In this document: one piece after another, positions 6,040-12,970 of the stretch
Numbering within the stretch: the stretch's first letter is position 1
Layout of the letters: the number at the start of each line of letters is the position of its first letter
IMG/VR virus record: IMGVR_UViG_3300020478_000089
Location: 1-20,295 of that record
Direction: 5' to 3' (one strand)
DNA length: 20,295 bases
Source of the DNA: a virus
Position numbers and translations under genes: made by a program
Notes under the pieces: model-generated
The model's input: only the letters and a program-made list of their open reading frames with translations
Databases searched by the model: none
What the model was told of the DNA's origin: nothing

Positions 6040-6106
6040 GCACCTAGCTTGACCTGTTATTCATAAACATATTATTAACCTCGTCTTTGCTTACGATTCC
6101 GAGCGT

Positions 6107-6577
6107 TCAATTAGGGTTATACTCAACATATTGAGTTTTACCTTTATCGTCTCTAAATGCTCTTAATGTACTCTTTCTATTATCTGTTGGACTCTTGTAA
6201 GAGCAATGAATCCATCCAGAATTCGGTTCGTCTGGTTTATGGTATTCCAATATCAATTGGTCATAGTCTAAATTTTCCATAATCCATTTTGCCAATTCCG
6301 CATTCGGCACACCAAAAATTTCAAAATCGGCGGCTTGGCCTTTGGCGTGCTGTGAATTTACGGAGCTTCCTATGGCTACGCAAAGTTCCTCGGAGCGGAA
6401 CCCACTTGATACGGTGACTGGACTTGCATAATGGTCCCTTACAGGTTGCAAAATATTTTCCGCTAATTTCTGCAATGCTGTAATTTGGTCATCATTGGGA
6501 TTATTATTAATCCCTTTCCTTTCAGCCGTTTGAGAAGTGGTTAACTCCTTTAAACTAAAGTTTTTGCTTAATTTCAT
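6107..6577 (-). CDS. Peptidase M15-type endolysin
   Basis: A 156-residue protein of the M15 zinc DD-peptidase fold. FSLKELTTS opens the domain, VSSGFRSEELC (56-66) is the conserved substrate segment, SQHAKGQAADFEI gives zinc ligands H77 and D84, E111 lies in LILEYH, and WIHCSY supplies H124. These enzymes cut peptide cross-links of peptidoglycan. No signal peptide is seen, so it would need a holin or similar exit. Its start lies inside the end of the DUF465-like gene (23-base overlap). A second lysis-type enzyme, a glucosaminidase, is encoded at 10705-11403. Confidence 0.9.
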   Translation of the reverse strand: MKLSKNFSLKELTTSQTAERKGINNNPNDDQITALQKLAENILQPVRDHYASPVTVSSGFRSEELCVAIGSSVNSQHAKGQAADFEIFGVPNAELAKWIMENLDYDQLILEYHKPDEPNSGWIHCSYKSPTDNRKSTLRAFRDDKGKTQYVEYNPN

Positions 6578-6719
6578 TTAATTTGTCCTTCGCTTTTAGT
6601 TTCATTTTTTTCAGTTCTCTTAATCTTAACCACGAATTATATCCTCGTCTTTGTTGTCTTACTTCTTCAGCTATTAATACTTCCTTTTTCAGTTCCTTAT
6701 GTTTCGCCTTAAGCGACAT
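6555..6719 (-). CDS. Small coiled-coil protein, DUF465/YdcH-like, 54 aa
   Basis: The frame MSLKAKHKEL...ELKKMKLKAKDKLNEIKQKL follows a strong AGGGGG ribosome site and ends within the endolysin gene. The C-terminal pattern of a Leu-Lys-rich helix, LKKMKLKAKDKL, resembles the LKKxRLxLKDxI ending of DUF465 proteins such as YdcH. The whole protein is charged and helical. A role is unknown. A long plus-strand frame over this region (6583-7107) is rejected because this frame and the next fit the tight gene packing and ribosome sites. Confidence 0.75.
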   Translation of the reverse strand: MSLKAKHKELKKEVLIAEEVRQQRRGYNSWLRLRELKKMKLKAKDKLNEIKQKL

Positions 6720-6722
6720 AAA

Positions 6723-7130
6723 TTACCCCCTTGTTAGTTTTAATATCTTATCAATTTGTGCTTTGATTATAGGTCCTCTATTTGGCCAATGTATATATGG
6801 CTCTTCTGATTTGGAAAGATTGTATAAGAAAGGTAATATAATCTTTTCAATTTCTTTAAATCTTTCTTTTGTTTCTTCTGTAGTTATCTCTTTAGTAATA
6901 GTATCCTTTTCAGCAACTATTTGCATTATCTCGTTCATCATAGTTTTAATAGAACCAACATCTGATTTAACTTTCGCTAATTCTATGTTAGTACCTTCAA
7001 ACTTTGAATCTAGTTGTTTCTCATCAACACCTGGTTTTTCTTCAACAGGTTTACTGGTGACTGGAGTAAAACCCCAATCATCATTAAGGTCAAAACCTCT
7101 CATATAATCAGGCATATCGTTTTTTGCCAT
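6723..7130 (-). CDS. Conserved T4-like phage protein, 135 aa
   Basis: The N-terminus contains DYMRGFDLNDDWGFTPV (8-24) and the C-terminus EEPYIHWPNRGPIIKAQIDK (about 109-128), two stretches I recall as conserved in marine T4-like phages. Between them is a predicted coiled-coil with TNIELAKVKSDVGSIK. Function is not known. It starts at a TAATG overlap with the upstream lipoprotein gene, so translation is probably coupled. Confidence 0.75.
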   Translation of the reverse strand: MAKNDMPDYMRGFDLNDDWGFTPVTSKPVEEKPGVDEKQLDSKFEGTNIELAKVKSDVGSIKTMMNEIMQIVAEKDTITKEITTEETKERFKEIEKIILPFLYNLSKSEEPYIHWPNRGPIIKAQIDKILKLTRG

Positions 7131-7351
7131 TACTTGTCTTCCTCCTTAATATTGTCTATGATATGGACCCTTATAGGTTTACCAGATTGTATCTGTACAC
7201 CCAAGTCCACAGCATTATAACCAATACTATATGCGTTTTTATTAACAACTGCTGTACTTATGCCACCAACGGTGAATAGGTTATTAAACCCAGCACTACA
7301 ATTACTAACAATTGTTCCAATAACGCATAAAAAAATTATTCTGTATATCAT
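7130..7351 (-). CDS. Putative lipoprotein, 73 aa
   Basis: The N-terminal hydrophobic segment MIYRIIFLCVIGTIVSNC ends in a lipobox-like VSNC (Cys18). The mature part contains a glycine- and alanine-rich stretch GGISTAVVNKNAYSIGYNAVDLGVQIQ, then a polar tail. It should be exported and membrane-anchored. No family is recognised. It lies two bases after the FmdB-like gene. Confidence 0.65.
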   Translation of the reverse strand: MIYRIIFLCVIGTIVSNCSAGFNNLFTVGGISTAVVNKNAYSIGYNAVDLGVQIQSGKPIRVHIIDNIKEEDK

Positions 7352-7352
7352 A

Positions 7353-7655
7353 TTACTTCGGTAGTATTCCGTGTTTCTTTAATACTTGTCTTGTTTTAAT
7401 ATCTTTAGTTGACGCTCTACCGTGTCTCTCGGCGAAAGGTGTACCAGGATTTCTTTCTGCGATTTTTGATTGTACTTCTTTCCATCCGCCATCATTTCTA
7501 ATATTCGTACTTCCTGTTCCACTAACTATATTTATTGCTTTCAATATCTGCTTAATGTGTTTATTCTTCTTCAAATACTTGTCTTTTTCAGACATACTCA
7601 TAAAATCTGTAAATTCTTCTTTAGTTTTGGTGTTTATAAACGAATATGTCGGCAT
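7353..7655 (-). CDS. FmdB-like conserved phage protein, 100 aa
   Basis: The protein opens MPTYSFINTKTKEEFTDFMS, the same pattern as the start of FmdB-type regulators (MPxYxF...G..F), but lacks the zinc-ribbon cysteines. The C-terminal half has NDGGWKEVQSKIAERNPGTP and RQVLKKHGI, which I recall as a conserved marine T4-like phage family. Function unknown; a structural or regulatory role has not been shown to my knowledge. The ribosome site is weak. Confidence 0.75.
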   Translation of the reverse strand: MPTYSFINTKTKEEFTDFMSMSEKDKYLKKNKHIKQILKAINIVSGTGSTNIRNDGGWKEVQSKIAERNPGTPFAERHGRASTKDIKTRQVLKKHGILPK

Positions 7656-7662
7656 TGTGTTT

Positions 7663-8049
7663 TTACTTTAATGACAAGTGATATAATGTTTGAGAAGTAG
7701 TTTCTGCCATATCTTCTAATACAGAAATTATATCTTCAAACTGATTTAAATTATTTTGTTGTGTTATGTTATATGTTGCTTGTGAAACATCTTGTTGATA
7801 TTGTACTATTTCTGAAGTAGTATGTTCTTTACTTTTATAATTTTGTAAAGTATGTTGTCCACTTTCAATATGTACTCTTTTATTTTGGTTACCTTGCCAC
7901 GCTTCAACTAATTTATCATTAAGGTCAGATAACTTTTTATGAAATTCTCCTAATGCTTCGTGTTCAGCATAACTATGTGTTTGCCAATGTGCTAATTGTA
8001 TGTTGTTTAATAAAACAATTGTTTTACTTACTAGTGTTTCTATCATCAT
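7663..8049 (-). CDS. Ferritin-like (Dps-type) helical protein, 128 aa
   Basis: An all-helical protein with LLNNIQLAHWQTHSYAEHEA (about residues 13-32), followed by LGEFHKKLSDLNDKLVEAWQG. The spacing of His and Glu residues resembles the first helices of Dps/ferritin-like proteins, and similar phage proteins exist. If it binds iron it could protect DNA, but the second half is glutamine-rich and the complete metal site is not obvious. It is flanked by a small membrane protein and the FmdB-like gene in the P4 unit. Confidence 0.65.
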   Translation of the reverse strand: MMIETLVSKTIVLLNNIQLAHWQTHSYAEHEALGEFHKKLSDLNDKLVEAWQGNQNKRVHIESGQHTLQNYKSKEHTTSEIVQYQQDVSQATYNITQQNNLNQFEDIISVLEDMAETTSQTLYHLSLK

Positions 8050-8050
8050 A

Positions 8051-8224
8051 TTATTTACTCCTAAAATCGTTCCAAAATTTTACTATTGGATTATCTTTAT
8101 CTTCTTCTATTTTTCTTTCTTGTTTTTCTTTTGTGTATGTTCCTAAAAATAACGCAATCCAAAAACCTAAAATGGTTAATATTGTGCCACCTATTCCTAA
8201 TGTCAAACCGTCAACTATATCCAT
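8051..8224 (-). CDS. Small single-pass membrane protein, 57 aa
   Basis: The start is placed at ATG 8224, one base after the stop of the upstream gene; earlier in-frame starts (TTG 8272, ATG 8257) would overlap that gene. The product has one hydrophobic segment (LTLGIGGTILTILGFWIALFLG) and a charged C-terminal tail. No family is recognised. The size and shape would suit a holin or an inner-membrane accessory protein, but nothing shows this. Confidence 0.6.
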   Translation of the reverse strand: MDIVDGLTLGIGGTILTILGFWIALFLGTYTKEKQERKIEEDKDNPIVKFWNDFRSK

Positions 8225-8225
8225 A

Positions 8226-8678
8226 CTATCTTGTTTCTTCTGACTTAACATTGCCATCTTTGTCTCGTTCAACTCCTGCGTTTCTATCTTCTTCTTCTGG
8301 CGTCATCTTTTGTAGATGTATATATGTTCCTTTATACTTATCATCTTCTAATCTTTGTGCCATTTCTTGTTCTGGTGTCTTAAAATTTGTTATCTTGTTT
8401 GCCTCTAATATCTTCTGTATATCTTTTTTCTTTTCTCTAGCAACTCTTTCATCACGCTGTCTAAATGCTTCTTGCATAGACATTTCTAATTCTTCTTTTT
8501 CTTTATTTACTTCTGTTAAAAAGTCTTTGGTAGTTTGTGATAAATCTCCAACTTTAATTCTTGTTCCTGTTGCAATATCTTTTGCTTCGTGTGCCTGAGC
8601 AATTGGATGAGTATTCTTTAACTCTTTTTCAACTTCTTTTTGTTTCTGTTCTTCTGCGTCTAAAAATAAATCTGTCAT
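8226..8678 (-). CDS. Hypothetical charged coiled-coil protein, 150 aa
   Basis: Very rich in Glu and Lys, with a long helical stretch NKEKEELEMSMQEAFRQRDE (about 58-77). It contains TGTRIKVGDLSQTTKDF in the N-terminal third and ends in a polar, acidic tail. No cysteines, signal or membrane segment are seen, so it is probably cytoplasmic. No family is recognised. It overlaps the upstream stop as ATGA. A 170-codon plus-strand frame here is a shadow. Confidence 0.65.
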   Translation of the reverse strand: MTDLFLDAEEQKQKEVEKELKNTHPIAQAHEAKDIATGTRIKVGDLSQTTKDFLTEVNKEKEELEMSMQEAFRQRDERVAREKKKDIQKILEANKITNFKTPEQEMAQRLEDDKYKGTYIHLQKMTPEEEDRNAGVERDKDGNVKSEETR

Positions 8679-9175
8679 TGTGTTACCTCAAACCATTCTG
8701 GTTTTCTACTAGGTATTTTCCAAGTAGCAATATCTTTCTTTTCGTTTATATAATATTTTCTATATGAAGCAACTACATCACCATCTATCTTACAATAATC
8801 AGGCATAGCAGGTGTTGGTAGTGTACCTATTTTAGCTAAAGGTATATTTTTAGGTGGGTTTCTTAAAATATCATTAAGTTTATCAAACGACTTATGATTT
8901 TTTGTTTTATTATATCTTAATTTATATTCATCGTTCATAGCAACCCAATGTCTGTACAACCACACATAATTCCATAATGATTCTCTTACCCACTTGGCAC
9001 TAGGATGGTTTTTATGAGTTGATTTATATAAATTCTCATTAGCATTATCTCCATCTAGTTCTCTATGAGCAGTACTCATAAGTTGAGCAGATTCTAGTAT
9101 CATTTTAACAATATGTTTATCACACATCATTTGTACTGCTTTAATCGGGTCTTCGTCTAAACAAAATATATTCAT
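8675..9175 (-). CDS. Conserved marine-phage protein of unknown function, 166 aa
   Basis: The N-terminus MNIFCLDEDPIKAVQMMCDK is followed by HIVKMILESAQLMSTAH, then HPSAKWVRES, YVWLYRHW and a C-terminal SYRKYYINEK...WFE. I recall this signature from uncharacterised proteins of marine phages and bacteria. The conserved His, Lys, Glu and Trp residues look like an active site, but I cannot name the reaction. It is coupled to the 45-residue gene upstream through TAATG. Confidence 0.7.
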   Translation of the reverse strand: MNIFCLDEDPIKAVQMMCDKHIVKMILESAQLMSTAHRELDGDNANENLYKSTHKNHPSAKWVRESLWNYVWLYRHWVAMNDEYKLRYNKTKNHKSFDKLNDILRNPPKNIPLAKIGTLPTPAMPDYCKIDGDVVASYRKYYINEKKDIATWKIPSRKPEWFEVTQ

Positions 9176-9312
9176 TAATTAACTCTATTAAATTTAATAG
9201 ACAATTGTTTCCATACTCCAGTCCAAAACATTTTTGCCCATTTTGATTGTGCCTTATTCATCATTGTTTCAGCGTTCTTAATCAATTCATTTTTTCTTTT
9301 ATCAGTATACAT
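9175..9312 (-). CDS. Small basic protein, 45 aa, first gene of the P4 unit
   Basis: The frame MYTDKRKNELIKNAETMMNK...FNRVN ends in a TAATG overlap with the next gene. An ATG three codons earlier overlaps the -10 hexamer of P4 and cannot be transcribed from it, so the start is put at 9312, about one base after the predicted transcription start. No Shine-Dalgarno site is present, suggesting leaderless translation. The protein is amphipathic and Lys-rich with three Trp residues (WAKMFWTGVW). No family recognised. Confidence 0.65.
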   Translation of the reverse strand: MYTDKRKNELIKNAETMMNKAQSKWAKMFWTGVWKQLSIKFNRVN

Positions 9313-9319
9313 AAGTTTC

Positions 9320-9348
9320 ATTATACACCATTTCCTTATTGTTGTCAA
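9320..9348 (-). promoter_or_regulatory. Consensus sigma70 promoter P4
   Basis: TTGACA (9343-9348) and TATAAT (9320-9325) with a 17-base spacer, starting immediately after the stop codon of the coiled-coil membrane protein gene. The predicted start at about 9313 is next to the ATG at 9312. Confidence 0.88.
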
Positions 9349-10395
9349 CTACTCAATTTTAGACTTTACTAGTGTTTTATCAACACCTTTTGGTTCACTT
9401 GCGTTCCAATCAAGTATTTGGTCCATTTTTATACGAATCTCATCTGGATCCAGACCCATATCTCTTAATTCTTTATTTCCTAATGCAAGAAAAAACTTCT
9501 CGTAATCTTCATTGGTTAAGTTCTTTTTAGCTAGTTTCTTAAAAAATTCTTTATAATTACCTATCTGTTTCTTTGCTTCTTTAATCTTCTCGTTTTCTCT
9601 TTTAATCTGTAAATCTAACTTTTTAATATCATATTGTTTCTTCTTACTTCGTAATTTACTCCAACCTGATAATGATATATTAGCAGCAATTAATAATAAT
9701 ACTGCCAATGGGTCAAATACAAATATCAATACTATTATAACCGCTCTAACTGCTTCATCAAAGTAGTCTTTGGCATTATCACCATATATTAGTTCTGCGA
9801 TGTATTTAAGAGGTCCTACTTCTGCCTCTAACATCTTCGTCTCTAATTCAAATTCTTGTTTCTTTAACATCAACTCATCAATCTTATCCATTGCATTGTT
9901 GATTGCTAAATTAAGTTCTTCTCGTTCTTCTTTTTGTTTCTTTCTCTCTTTTAGACCTCTACTTACATATTCTTTTGCAATATAAACATCTAACGCTTTG
10001 TCTAATCTTTCTAAAGTCTTTTCTGCTCGTACTATTACTCGTTCTTCTTGTAATATTTGTTTATCAATTAAAACAATTCTAGTTTCATTTGTTGTGGTAG
10101 GTTTAACTTGGTCTAAATGTGCCTTTGATAGGAAACCAAATATACCCATTGAGGTAACAAATACTAACACAACTACGGAGGTTGTCAAGTAGTATTTTAT
10201 GGACTTCGGCAGTAATGGATTTCTCCAGTTCTGATATAACCAAGAAGCGGTAACTAACTTACCAACTTCTAATACTGCACCCATTATTATAATAGGTACT
10301 TTTGCACCAGCGAATATGGCAGCTAAACCTAAAATACTATAAAAGGCAGCTACACCTGAAATACTTAATGCCGCTAAAAATGCTAATATACCCAT
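9349..10395 (-). CDS. Multi-pass membrane protein with long coiled coil, 348 aa
   Basis: Hydrophobic segments occur at about residues 2-30, 33-52, 67-88 and 216-240 (AVIIVLIFVFDPLAVLLLIA). Between the third and fourth lies a long charged helical region (about 105-190) likely to form a coiled coil, and a second one follows the last membrane segment. I recall related membrane proteins in marine T4-like phages without known function. It would sit in the host inner membrane; a role in envelope change, lysis timing or exclusion is speculation. It follows the 102-residue gene by one base. Confidence 0.75.
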   Translation of the reverse strand: MGILAFLAALSISGVAAFYSILGLAAIFAGAKVPIIIMGAVLEVGKLVTASWLYQNWRNPLLPKSIKYYLTTSVVVLVFVTSMGIFGFLSKAHLDQVKPTTTNETRIVLIDKQILQEERVIVRAEKTLERLDKALDVYIAKEYVSRGLKERKKQKEEREELNLAINNAMDKIDELMLKKQEFELETKMLEAEVGPLKYIAELIYGDNAKDYFDEAVRAVIIVLIFVFDPLAVLLLIAANISLSGWSKLRSKKKQYDIKKLDLQIKRENEKIKEAKKQIGNYKEFFKKLAKKNLTNEDYEKFFLALGNKELRDMGLDPDEIRIKMDQILDWNASEPKGVDKTLVKSKIE

Positions 10396-10396
10396 T

Positions 10397-10705
10397 TTAT
10401 CTCCTGATAACTATATATTCATATCCTTCCACATTTTCTAATTTCTTTTGTGTGAATATGTAATTTCTGTTATCTAAAAATAGTCTCATCTTTTTGAATA
10501 TTTTATTAGATTGTCTTCCTGGAAAACAAGACATCACATCTTTTTGCCAATTACCTGTGAAATATATCTTGCGTTCTCCTCGTCTCATCCTTTCAAAAGT
10601 CAAAAATGCTTGTTCAATCATCTTCTTTAAAAAAGGATCCATATAAGGACGATTATCTTCCTTAATGTTATTATAACTTTCATCTTCCCAATTATTTGGT
10701 CTCAT
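10397..10705 (-). CDS. Hypothetical protein, 102 aa
   Basis: A soluble, basic protein with no signal or membrane segment. The middle part FLTFERMRRGERKIYFTGNW (34-53) and the C-terminal LFLDNRNYIFTQKKLENVEG may form a small alpha-beta domain. No family recognised. It starts at a TAATG-type junction with the glucosaminidase stop, so it is likely co-translated with it. Confidence 0.65.
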   Translation of the reverse strand: MRPNNWEDESYNNIKEDNRPYMDPFLKKMIEQAFLTFERMRRGERKIYFTGNWQKDVMSCFPGRQSNKIFKKMRLFLDNRNYIFTQKKLENVEGYEYIVIRR

Positions 10706-11403
10706 TACATTTGTTCCTCTAGTTTTCTTATCTTTTTAATAATTCTGATTACTCGTTCTGGATAATCAGGTGTAGTGGAAAATTTATCAAGTGTTTTTAC
10801 CAACTCAATTGGGTCCATTTTGCCATATAAAGAAAGTTGTTTTATTCTCAACTTTCTAAATCTCTCATAAGCAGGATGCTCGTTCATTAATCTAATATAT
10901 TCTTTTACACTATCGCATTTCGTAGCGAATACTCTTACTCCCCAACCAGGCCACTTCTCCATACCTTCAGGTAGCATATGTGGTTGTGTTGTTTTAAATA
11001 CTCTTATGCCAAATAAGTTATTTCCTTTTTCTGCAAATCTACTATTACCCCAAGCACTTTCCAAAACTGCCTGTGCCGTAACCATTTCATATGGTACTCT
11101 ATTATGTGATGGTGTTGTGAAGTTTAAATAATCAATACATTTATGGACTGCCCTAACAAACTGCATATCATTATTAAATTCAAAAGCAGGTTCTCTTAAA
11201 TCTAGTTCTTTTAATTTGTCTAGGTATTTGTTTTCAAATTCTTTTTCGTATTTGTGTAAGATGTAATTGTTTGGATGAAAGGTTCCCACTAGATATATTG
11301 AACCAAATAATAATCCAATGGCTAATATTCTTTTTGTCCATTTTCTAACGGACACTAAAGCAGTACTTACTTCTTTATTAATTTTTTGTTTCACTTTTCC
11401 CAT
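10705..11403 (-). CDS. Membrane-anchored glucosaminidase (Bax/LytG-like)
   Basis: The start is placed at ATG 11403 (MGKVKQ); the frame extends to a TTG at 11415. The 232-residue protein has an N-terminal membrane anchor (ILAIGLLFGSIYLVGTF, about 26-42) and a glucosaminidase domain: VTAQAVLESAWGNSRFAEKG (about 108-127, catalytic Glu near 115), NNLFGIRVF, and a Y-P-E terminal motif (DYPERV). Such enzymes cut the glycan strand of peptidoglycan. Being anchored outward, it may act in the periplasm without a holin. Together with the M15 peptidase it gives the phage two cell-wall enzymes. Confidence 0.85.
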   Translation of the reverse strand: MGKVKQKINKEVSTALVSVRKWTKRILAIGLLFGSIYLVGTFHPNNYILHKYEKEFENKYLDKLKELDLREPAFEFNNDMQFVRAVHKCIDYLNFTTPSHNRVPYEMVTAQAVLESAWGNSRFAEKGNNLFGIRVFKTTQPHMLPEGMEKWPGWGVRVFATKCDSVKEYIRLMNEHPAYERFRKLRIKQLSLYGKMDPIELVKTLDKFSTTPDYPERVIRIIKKIRKLEEQM

Positions 11404-11418
11404 AATGTTTTTCAACTA

Positions 11419-11838
11419 TTAAACTATATCAATTCCTGCTTTACTCATTTTATTTTTATATGAGTAAAACAACTTGTTATGATTACCACTATCACCTCTT
11501 GTCATTTGAAACAGGTGGACCATTTCGTGGCCGAGTGTATCAATAAATTCTTTCTTATTTTTATAGTGAGTACATAACTCTAAATGAAAGGCACTAGTAC
11601 CTTTTCTTTTCCATTCCCATTGTGTAACCTGTCCAAAACATCTTTGATTTCTTAAATCTTTTAAATGTACATCATTGAAAGGTTGTAATTCATTATCAAA
11701 TATCGCCTCGTTTATCCAGGCAAATACTTTCTTTATATCTTTATAGGTAGTTTTATATTTTCTTGTATGTTGATATTCTGATTTAACTCTTTTTTTAAGA
11801 GTAGCATACCTAACTGATTTAGGTTTTTTTGATGGCAT
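11419..11838 (-). CDS. SprT-like zinc metallopeptidase
   Basis: The 139-residue protein contains the zinc motif HEMVH (104-108) with Glu105 as the catalytic residue, preceded by FIDTLG and followed by the third ligand candidate H120 in GDSGNHNKLF. The upstream part has VFAWINEAIFDNEL, typical of SprT/Spartan domains. Eukaryotic Spartan removes protein-DNA crosslinks; phage versions are common in marine T4-like genomes, with unproven substrate. It lies between a tiny membrane protein and the glucosaminidase. Confidence 0.88.
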   Translation of the reverse strand: MPSKKPKSVRYATLKKRVKSEYQHTRKYKTTYKDIKKVFAWINEAIFDNELQPFNDVHLKDLRNQRCFGQVTQWEWKRKGTSAFHLELCTHYKNKKEFIDTLGHEMVHLFQMTRGDSGNHNKLFYSYKNKMSKAGIDIV

Positions 11839-11849
11839 AGTTCTCTCTC

Positions 11850-11996
11850 TTATTTGTTTCTGTTATTTTTCCAATCCTTGTATTCCAAATGTAGATATAG
11901 AAAAACACAACTAAAAACAATAATCCATATTTCTTTAGGTGCGATACTATACATAAGTTGCAATGTGTCAGCAACACTATAAATAAAATTTTCCAT
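11850..11996 (-). CDS. Small membrane protein, 48 aa
   Basis: The frame MENFIYSVADTLQLMYSIAP is followed by one transmembrane helix (IWIIVFSCVFLYL) and a charged tail LEYKDWKNNRNK. A good GAGAGG ribosome site precedes the ATG, and the stop is 11 bases before the SprT start, so it fills the gap exactly. It has the size and layout of phage holin or spanin-like proteins and lies two genes upstream of the glucosaminidase, but a lysis role is only a guess. Confidence 0.7.
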   Translation of the reverse strand: MENFIYSVADTLQLMYSIAPKEIWIIVFSCVFLYLHLEYKDWKNNRNK

Positions 11997-12004
11997 AAAC
12001 CTCT

Positions 12005-12319
12005 CTAGTTAGTTTGGCTTTCTTTATAAATCTTATCAATTTTTTGCGTTCTTATTTCAGCGGCAATACCTTCTAAAATATTCGGCAAGTGTTTCTGTAT
12101 AACAAAAGTCATATCAACTGCCATTCTATGGATTAGTCTTTCAACTTCGGCAGTTAAAACTTTCTTATGGTCTATATCGTTTCCGTTAACCGTTTGTGTG
12201 ATTATGTGTGCTGTTGTAGCGGTAGTGTACTCGTCTGCTTTTGCGTGTTGCATAGTCAAGTGTAAACCTACTCCAAATAACCATATAAAAACACATACTT
12301 TAATCATCAATTTAAACAT
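12005..12319 (-). CDS. Exported protein of unknown function, 104 aa
   Basis: First gene of the P5 unit. A signal peptide (MFKLMIKVCVFIWLFGVGLH...HAKA) ends at a likely signal-peptidase site AKA-DE around residue 28. The mature part is alpha-helical, with TAEVERLIHRMAVDMTFVIQ and KHLPNILEGIAAEIR. No cysteine remains after cleavage. No family recognised. An AAAGG ribosome site lies ahead of the ATG. Confidence 0.7.
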   Translation of the reverse strand: MFKLMIKVCVFIWLFGVGLHLTMQHAKADEYTTATTAHIITQTVNGNDIDHKKVLTAEVERLIHRMAVDMTFVIQKHLPNILEGIAAEIRTQKIDKIYKESQTN

Positions 12320-12349
12320 AATATACCTTTCTCATCATTTATAGTATTT

Positions 12350-12378
12350 ATTATACACAAATTCGGACCCTTTGTCAA
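12350..12378 (-). promoter_or_regulatory. Consensus sigma70 promoter P5
   Basis: TTGACA (12373-12378) and TATAAT (12350-12355) separated by 17 bases. The expected start near 12343 gives a 24-base leader. It lies directly downstream of the terminator at 12394-12430, so a new unit begins here. Confidence 0.9.
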
Positions 12379-12393
12379 GCAAAAAATTGACTA

Positions 12394-12430
12394 TTTTTAA
12401 GGGATTTTATCAGTAAAAACCCCCTAAAAA
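12394..12430 (-). terminator. Rho-independent terminator
   Basis: In minus-strand RNA, UUUUUAGGGG (12430-12421) pairs with CCCUUAAAAA (12403-12394) through ten pairs including one G:U. The helix continues inward through UUUU/AAAA. A run of six T follows 12 bases later. The G:U pair forms only in minus-strand RNA, which points to minus-strand use. It ends the unit whose last gene stops at 12440. Confidence 0.85.
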
Positions 12431-12439
12431 TCACTACTT

Positions 12440-12946
12440 TTATGTCTCAATTTTGACAAAATCGTCATTCCAACCAAATGCTTCTCTTATTACAGCAGAA
12501 GTCAATCCTTTATAGATGTTGTTAAGATTCTTATCCTTAACGCCTATCAACAACTTCGCTTCGTCTGCTGATAAACCTTCTAGCATTTGTATAAAAAGAG
12601 TTTCTTTTTTCACTTTAGTTAAGTTTAAATCTGCACCGACTACAAAATGCCATAACCTTTTTGCTTCTTGGTCAAGGTAAGTGTGTTCAGTACCTAATGG
12701 TGCCTCGTTCTCAATGTACGGAGGAGTACCTTCAGGTAAATCCCATTTAATTTTTGGGTCAAACGCACCTTTTAACACTTGTCTCATAGAAGGACTATCG
12801 TATTGTCTTAATACTTCAATCTTTCTTTGTTTGTCTTTAGCGTTATTAACTTTAGTAAAGATTTCGTGGAATGTCAACACCATTGAAGATGATGTAGCTG
12901 CCGCTTGTTTAAGGGCAGGATTTAATATACTTTTATTTTCAGCCAT
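12440..12946 (-). CDS. Conserved marine T4-like phage protein, 168 aa
   Basis: The protein contains LTFHEIFTKVNNAKDKQRKI (24-43), VLRQYDSPSMRQVLKGAFDP, WDLPEGTPPY and FIQMLEGLSADEAKLLIGVK. This pattern is familiar from a family found across marine T4-like phages (I believe filed as DUF6433), with no known function. It is soluble and mostly helical. As the last gene before a strong terminator and just after the FEN nuclease, it may take part in DNA metabolism, which is inference. Confidence 0.8.
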   Translation of the reverse strand: MAENKSILNPALKQAAATSSSMVLTFHEIFTKVNNAKDKQRKIEVLRQYDSPSMRQVLKGAFDPKIKWDLPEGTPPYIENEAPLGTEHTYLDQEAKRLWHFVVGADLNLTKVKKETLFIQMLEGLSADEAKLLIGVKDKNLNNIYKGLTSAVIREAFGWNDDFVKIET

Positions 12947-12970
12947 TTCATTTCCTCTTATATTGCAATA

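Noticed and set aside
6583-7107. 174-codon plus-strand reading frame
   Set aside because: It lies opposite two minus-strand genes with ribosome sites, one DUF465-like and one with conserved phage motifs; the plus-strand product looks like random Ser/Ile/Phe-rich sequence.
8086-8598. 170-codon plus-strand reading frame
   Set aside because: Antisense to two packed minus-strand genes; composition (Ser, Leu, Phe, Cys) is that of an antisense shadow of a Glu/Lys-rich gene.
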